This document shows, one piece after another, positions 59,861 to 64,000 of a DNA stretch of 64,000 nucleotides. Made by a program: the position numbers and the translations under genes. Positions within the stretch are counted from its first letter, which is position 1. Each line of letters starts with the position of its first letter. The notes under the pieces were generated by a model that saw nothing but the letters and a program-made list of their open reading frames with translations, had not been told where the DNA came from and made no database searches. Origin of the DNA: Shimia ponticola (lineage in GTDB: Bacteria > Pseudomonadota > Alphaproteobacteria > Rhodobacterales > Rhodobacteraceae); contig NZ_VCDK01000006.1 in assembly GCF_007995215.1 (NCBI RefSeq), positions 62,001-126,000 on the forward strand. Reading direction: 5' to 3'.

Positions 59861-62101
59861 TTGACCACGATTGAGCCAACAAAAGTAGTCCCGCGAAAGA
59901 ACCGTAGGGTCCTTTGGCAGGTTCTTGGTGCCTTGCTTGCAACGGTGATCGTCCTACTCGTTTGGGCTGCCATAGCTCTTGCGATTCAGCTCGTCGAAAC
60001 GGTGGAGGTCCTTCAGGAACGGAACACCGAAAACCCGCAATGGACGGTGAACAATACCGAGATCGAGTTCTTGGAGTTTTTGCGCCAGACGGCGTTGGCG
60101 CAGATTGACGACGACTCCGATCTGGCGCCGGTCAGGCTTACCTTCGATATATTTTATAGCCGGATACAGACCCTAAACGAGGGAAAGTTACTCGTGCCTC
60201 TGCGGGGCAATCCGGTATTTACCGAAGATTTGGCGGCATTGACCGAGTTCGTTACAAGCTCCACCAGCATTATCGATGCGCCTGACCCAGAGTTGCGCGC
60301 TGCCTTGCCCGCATTCGCAGCGCGCGCCGAAAGCCTTCGTCCGACTATGCGTCGGACAAGCATGTTCACGATTAACGGCTGGGCCTTTCAAGCGATAGAT
60401 TTGCGAGAAACCGTGTTGGATACGCTCACACGGATGGCTGTCGCTCTTGCCGGTGCTTTTGCGCTCTTGGTCGGCGGGGTGGTCGGGTTGTGGTTGTTGT
60501 ACCGTGAAAACATGCGTCGCGCTCTGTTCGTCGCTAGAGCGCGAGACCGCACCCAAGCCGCAGAAGCAACTTTGCGTGTCAGTGAGGCCCGCCTGCGAGA
60601 AGCACAAAAGATCGCAAAACTAGGCTCTTGGGAGGTGGATGCCGAAGGTAGAATGTATTGGTCCGACGAAACCTTTCGTATTTTCGATATAACGCCTGCC
60701 GATTTCGACGGGACAGTCGCCAGCTTTTACAAGCGCTGCTTTCCTGAGGATGTCATCAAGAGCAAGCAAGCGGGTATGGAGGCGTGGGATACGCAAAAAG
60801 CGTATGAGCTGACATACCGCATCAAATTGCCGTCTGGCGAGGTTCGGAACGTTATCCAGCGGACCAAGCCTGTCGTTGATGACAGCGGTAAGACGGTCCG
60901 TCTGGTCGGAACCGTGCAAGACATTACCGAGCAAACCATTGCTGAAGAAAAGCTCCGTCAGTCCCAAAAGATGGAAGTTGTTGGGCAACTAACCGGAGGT
61001 GTGGCCCATGATTTCAATAATTTGCTGGCGGTCATTCTGGGCAACCTTGAACTGCTTCGCGAAAAAAATGACCAAAATGGGAACGACGTCTTTATCGAAG
61101 CCGCAATGACGGCCTCAAACCGCGGCGCAGAATTGACCAGAAATATGTTGAGTTTTGCCCGGCAGTCCCGCCTCGCACCTAAGTCTACCGATCTCAATCA
61201 GCTTGTGCGCGAAACTGAGTCTTGGACCTCTCGGGTGTTGCCGTCGTCCATCGCGGTCGAGGTGTCACTGTCCACGGACCTTTGGAGTGTCGAAGTGGAC
61301 CAATCGCTGGCTCAGAACGCGCTGTTGAATCTTTTTCTGAATGCGCGTGATGTCATGCCGGATGGCGGAACGTTGACGATTGAGTCCTCCAATATCCGCC
61401 TCGACGAAGGTTCGCCGGATTTCAACAAAGACGATGTCGAACCCGGGCAGTATGTGTTGCTGTCGGTGAGTGATACCGGGACAGGGATCGCGCCCTCAGA
61501 GCTCTCTCGGATATTTGAGCCTTTTTACACCACGAAGCAGGTGGGGAGCGGCTCGGGCCTTGGGCTGTCCATGGTTCAGGGCTTCATGCGGCAATCTGGT
61601 GGCATGGTGCATGTGGAGTCTGAGCGGGGTCGTGGAACAACATTCAAGCTGTATTTCCGAGCCTGCTCTGCGGTTGATAGCGAGACCAAGGTCATTTCCC
61701 CGCCCACCGAAACCAAGCCGCAAAGTGGTGTGAGGATACTTTTGGTTGAGGATGAGCCTGCCGTACTCGACGTAACGGCGCATCATCTTTCGAACGCTGG
61801 GTATTCTGTGACACCGGCGACCTCTGGCGACGCAGCGCTTCGGATGTGGGATGAGGAGGAGGATTTCGATCTTCTGATCACAGATATTGTCATGCCGGGT
61901 ACGCTTCAGGGCCCCGATCTCGCCAGAGAACTACGTGCGCGGCGCTCAGATCTGCCGGTGGTGTATATGTCGGGATATGCGAATGAAGCGATGTTTCCGC
62001 AAACCGGTCAGCTGGTCCAGGACACCCGGCTCATGAAACCAGTGCCCGGTGCTGATCTGATTTCGGCGGTCGAACAGGCTTTGGATTTCGCTGGCAAATG
62101 A
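59861..62101 (+). CDS. Hybrid sensor histidine kinase/response regulator
   Basis: A 746-residue kinase starting with TTG at 59861. Transmembrane helix at about 22-46, a helical periplasmic domain of about 140 residues, a second helix at 194-214, then a coiled segment and a PAS domain (about 245-358). The HisKA phospho-acceptor is H383 in GGVAHDFNNLLAVI. The ATPase domain follows (N-box NLFLNARDVM, DTGTGI, GSGLGLSMVQGF), and a C-terminal receiver domain has D675 in LLITDIVMPG. It directly follows a periplasmic SUOX-fold protein that could supply the signal. No separate response regulator with an output domain is adjacent. Confidence 0.94.
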   Translation: MTTIEPTKVVPRKNRRVLWQVLGALLATVIVLLVWAAIALAIQLVETVEVLQERNTENPQWTVNNTEIEFLEFLRQTALAQIDDDSDLAPVRLTFDIFYSRIQTLNEGKLLVPLRGNPVFTEDLAALTEFVTSSTSIIDAPDPELRAALPAFAARAESLRPTMRRTSMFTINGWAFQAIDLRETVLDTLTRMAVALAGAFALLVGGVVGLWLLYRENMRRALFVARARDRTQAAEATLRVSEARLREAQKIAKLGSWEVDAEGRMYWSDETFRIFDITPADFDGTVASFYKRCFPEDVIKSKQAGMEAWDTQKAYELTYRIKLPSGEVRNVIQRTKPVVDDSGKTVRLVGTVQDITEQTIAEEKLRQSQKMEVVGQLTGGVAHDFNNLLAVILGNLELLREKNDQNGNDVFIEAAMTASNRGAELTRNMLSFARQSRLAPKSTDLNQLVRETESWTSRVLPSSIAVEVSLSTDLWSVEVDQSLAQNALLNLFLNARDVMPDGGTLTIESSNIRLDEGSPDFNKDDVEPGQYVLLSVSDTGTGIAPSELSRIFEPFYTTKQVGSGSGLGLSMVQGFMRQSGGMVHVESERGRGTTFKLYFRACSAVDSETKVISPPTETKPQSGVRILLVEDEPAVLDVTAHHLSNAGYSVTPATSGDAALRMWDEEEDFDLLITDIVMPGTLQGPDLARELRARRSDLPVVYMSGYANEAMFPQTGQLVQDTRLMKPVPGADLISAVEQALDFAGK

Positions 62102-62350
62102 TCCGGTTAGTCTCGTTGCTAGGGCTGTGGGTCGTGATCGATCCATGCCCCGCGACTTAGATCCGCGACTTCGACCACCAGCCAGCTTAGCTGCATGCAC
62201 GTATCTCTTGCTGAAGAGCTTGAGTGCTTTTGCGCAGGAGGGGCGGCCAATCGGGTCTATGTGTGGCCCAGGATGAATAACCGGCAACCTTTGAGAAGGT
62301 GCCCACCGTAAGCACTTTGGCGATAGACTAGATCTGAGAGAGCGGTTTTT
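62102..62350. other. Non-coding space between the hybrid kinase and tRNA-Ala
   Basis: About 250 bases without a convincing gene. No T-rich terminator is seen for either the kinase transcript or the tRNA. Confidence 0.5.
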
Positions 62351-62426
<76 letters not shown>

Positions 62427-62438
62427 ATCCGTTCCGTG

Positions 62439-62467
62439 CATGTACGGAAGGGGGCGAAAGGGATCAA
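62439..62467 (-). promoter_or_regulatory. Candidate promoter of tRNA-Ala
   Basis: On the minus strand, TTGATC (62462-62467) and TACATG (62439-62444) are 17 bases apart and the -10 lies 12 bases before the tRNA 5' end. The match to the sigma-70 consensus is moderate. The inverted repeat TTCCGT/ACGGAA overlaps the -10 and might also be a hairpin ending the preceding transcript. Confidence 0.4.
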
Positions 62468-62506
62468 GTCTAAAACGACCCCATTCGCCTTTGTTATCGA
62501 CCGATA

Positions 62507-62842
62507 TTAGTCGTCGCTGTCATCGGCTGGCACATCGGCCAGTTCGTCGAGCGATACGTTCTGATCATCGTCGTCATCATCCAGAACATCATCGCCCAGA
62601 TCCACGTCGACATCCGAATCGTCATCATCGTCCAGAACGACATCTTCTTCGTCCGTGCTCGATGTTTTCAGCTTTTTGGTTTGCGCATCTTCGGCATCCG
62701 CAACCATGGTGCGGCCTTTGCCGGTGTCGAGCGTCACGACCTCGCCCGTGTAAGGGCTGACGATTGGGTCTTTGTTCAGGTCGTAGAAGCGTTTGCCTGT
62801 GGTCGGGCAAACACGTTTTACACCCCATTCTTCCTTGGGCAT
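62507..62842 (-). CDS. TIGR02300-family protein with acidic tail
   Basis: A 111-residue protein of the TIGR02300 (FYDLN acid) family. Start MPKEEWGVKRVCPTTGKRFY, directly followed by DLNKDPIVSPYTGE, the diagnostic motif. The second half is a very acidic tail: long runs of Asp broken by Val and Leu, with Lys only near its start. Function unknown; the short conserved head with a single Cys might bind metal or nucleic acid-related partners. It is conserved across Alphaproteobacteria. The ATG at 62842 is preferred; upstream in-frame sequence is not conserved. Confidence 0.92.
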   Translation of the reverse strand: MPKEEWGVKRVCPTTGKRFYDLNKDPIVSPYTGEVVTLDTGKGRTMVADAEDAQTKKLKTSSTDEEDVVLDDDDDSDVDVDLGDDVLDDDDDDQNVSLDELADVPADDSDD

Positions 62843-63101
62843 GGCGGCTTTCCTTTTTCCGCTGACGGTCCCGTCCAGATGGTTGTCGGTGTCGTCGCTG
62901 CAATTTGTACAATCTTGGCCTGCTGCCACAGCCGCGCAGGGCTGTCAAACCAAAGCGCGCTCATTCGGCAGGTGCCGAGCATATGTGGTGCTTAGAACGG
63001 TGAAACAAGGGCTGTGCGATCAAGGTTGGTCTGGCTTAACCCAGCAAAGACGCTTGTTCCCGATCAGGTGGGCTGGCACCTTGCGCCAGAGGAGAAATGG
63101 C

Positions 63102-63797
63102 GTGGCAGACAGTCTTACACTAGAGGGCGATCCGCCGATTACCGTGCATTTGCGCCGCTCGGTGCGCGCGCGACGGTTGAGCTTGCGTGTCTCGCGTTTG
63201 GATGGTCGCGTGACGATGACCGTTCCCAAACGCCTGCCCTTGCACGAGGCGCGCGCCTTTGCAGTGGACAAGCAGTCTTGGCTGACACGCCATCTGGCCG
63301 AGCAGGTGCCGCCCGCTGCGGTAGTGCCCGGTGCGGTCCTGCCGTTTCAGGGACAAGGGCATGAAATCGTTCCGGCACCTCTACGGTCACCACGTATCGA
63401 GGATGGACGATTGTTGGTTCCGGAACGCGACAGTGACAGGACGCCGGCCCGCGTTGCGGCATTCCTAAAGGCCCAGGCGCGCGAAAGGCTGGTGACCGCC
63501 TCTGATCATTACTCCGGACTGTTGGGCCGCCCATATGCGCGAATGACTTTGCGCGATACGCGCAGCCGTTGGGGCTCGTGTTCGTCGCAAGGGGCGTTGA
63601 TGTATTCATGGCGATTGATCATGGCGCCGCCTGAGGTGCTGAACTACGTGGCCGCGCACGAGGTCGCGCATTTGGCCGAGATGAACCATTCGCCCGCCTT
63701 TTGGGCCATCGTAGAGCGCCTCTTTCCGGATCATGCCCAGCAGAAACTGTGGCTGCGCAAGCATGGTCACCAGCTTCAGCGTTGGCAATTCGCATAA
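63102..63797 (+). CDS. YgjP/DUF45-type metallopeptidase
   Basis: A 231-residue protein of the YgjP-like zinc metallopeptidase family (M48-related). The zinc motif is YVAAHEVAHLAEMNHSPAFW, with the two His and Glu of HExxH (HEVAH) and a third His in the NHSPAFW segment. The N-terminus has the family opening TVHLRRSVRARRLSLRVSRLDGRVTMTVP, then DTRSRWGSCSSQG. The GTG at 63102 follows AGGAGAAATGGC, a good ribosome site. A substrate is not known for this group. Confidence 0.9.
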   Translation: MADSLTLEGDPPITVHLRRSVRARRLSLRVSRLDGRVTMTVPKRLPLHEARAFAVDKQSWLTRHLAEQVPPAAVVPGAVLPFQGQGHEIVPAPLRSPRIEDGRLLVPERDSDRTPARVAAFLKAQARERLVTASDHYSGLLGRPYARMTLRDTRSRWGSCSSQGALMYSWRLIMAPPEVLNYVAAHEVAHLAEMNHSPAFWAIVERLFPDHAQQKLWLRKHGHQLQRWQFA

Positions 63798-63836
63798 GGA
63801 TTGACGGCGCGCCACAATTTGTGATCACGTTTTTCA

Positions 63837-64000
63837 ATGTTGATCACGTCTCGCCCCGATGTTCCCGGCACCTCAGCCCATGACACTGTCTACAGGGCGC
63901 TACGGTCCCGCATCATGCACGGAGAACTGGAACCGGGCGCGGCACTGACCTTGCGCGGCATCGGCAAGGAATTTGGCGTGTCGATGACTCCGGTGCGCGA
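63837..64000 (+). CDS. GntR-family transcription regulator, N-terminal fragment
   Basis: The window ends inside this gene. The 54 readable residues contain AHDTVYRALRSRIMHGELEP and GAALTLRGIGKEFGVSMTPVR, the winged helix-turn-helix of FCD-type GntR regulators. The ATG at 63837 has no strong ribosome site; the start is likely but not certain. The ligand domain and target lie beyond the window. Confidence 0.85.
   Translation, partial: MLITSRPDVPGTSAHDTVYRALRSRIMHGELEPGAALTLRGIGKEFGVSMTPVR

Overview
The window is 64 kb of GC-rich chromosome that reads as an alphaproteobacterium of the order Rhodobacterales (Roseobacter-like). The signs are an ATP12-type F1-ATPase chaperone, a complete BztABCD/AapJQMP amino-acid transporter with its two unusually large permeases, the small aa3-oxidase subunit IV, the TIGR02300 and TIGR02302 families, an ETF-ubiquinone oxidoreductase, a TRAP transporter and a tad pilus locus. 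Gene density is very high, and many genes overlap by 1 or 4 bases (ATGA, GTGA, TGATG). There is no transposase, integrase, phage gene, CRISPR array or rRNA. The only tRNA is tRNA-Ala(GGC) at 62351-62426.

Layout. 2-4106 (+): a tight run rarA (5' end outside the window), crcB, rluC-type pseudouridine synthase, HAD phosphatase and ATP12. 4322-8800 (+): bztABCD, with a terminator-like hairpin and a branched leader fold between bztA and bztB. 8921-14409: an AspH-type hydroxylase, then ispE, a TPR protein, ETF-QO and soxR on the minus strand. 14410-16482 (+): a SoxR box driving a VOC protein, then greA with a leader hairpin over its ribosome site, and a membrane coiled-coil protein. 16475-21428 (-): a six-gene molybdenum-cofactor operon (fdhD, small membrane protein, mobA, mobB, a moeA with an extra N-terminal domain, GNAT), every junction a 4-base overlap. 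21534-25796: azlCD, a predicted Tat lipoprotein, a 46-residue cytochrome oxidase subunit IV, DUF6173- and ACT-type proteins, an MBL hydrolase and a small lipoprotein. 25793-30742: acyl-CoA dehydrogenase, Sua5-type tRNA modification enzyme, YqgE, a DsbD-N-like periplasmic protein and a PPOX protein. 30732-38048: ftsE-ftsX-plsC (-), a zinc-ribbon membrane protein (+), TIGR02302 and lysA (-).

38098-47657 is a surface-polysaccharide island: two GT2-type enzymes (one fused to a WsaF-like transferase), a sulfotransferase-like protein, a KpsT/KpsE/KpsM-type exporter and a large RTX-repeat protein. 47749-50891 (-) is a TRAP transporter (dctP-dctQ-dctM order of transcription). 51342-58563 (+) is a compact tad locus: flp pilin, tadZ/cpaE, cpaF, tadB, tadC, tadE, tadG. 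It has no secretin, prepilin peptidase, CpaB or CpaD, so those must lie elsewhere. A membrane-anchored LuxR-type regulator converges on it. Next are a periplasmic molybdopterin-fold protein and a hybrid histidine kinase that look like a sensing pair, tRNA-Ala, a TIGR02300 protein, a YgjP-type metallopeptidase and the start of a GntR regulator cut by the window end.

The most unusual items are the moeA fusion with an RNase-H-like N-terminal domain, the near-perfect SoxR box in front of a VOC gene, the hairpin burying the greA ribosome site, the branched leader before bztB, the Tat lipoprotein with a His-then-Cys order suggesting a permuted papain fold, the tadZ with both Walker lysines lost, and the receiver-less membrane LuxR protein beside the pilus locus.
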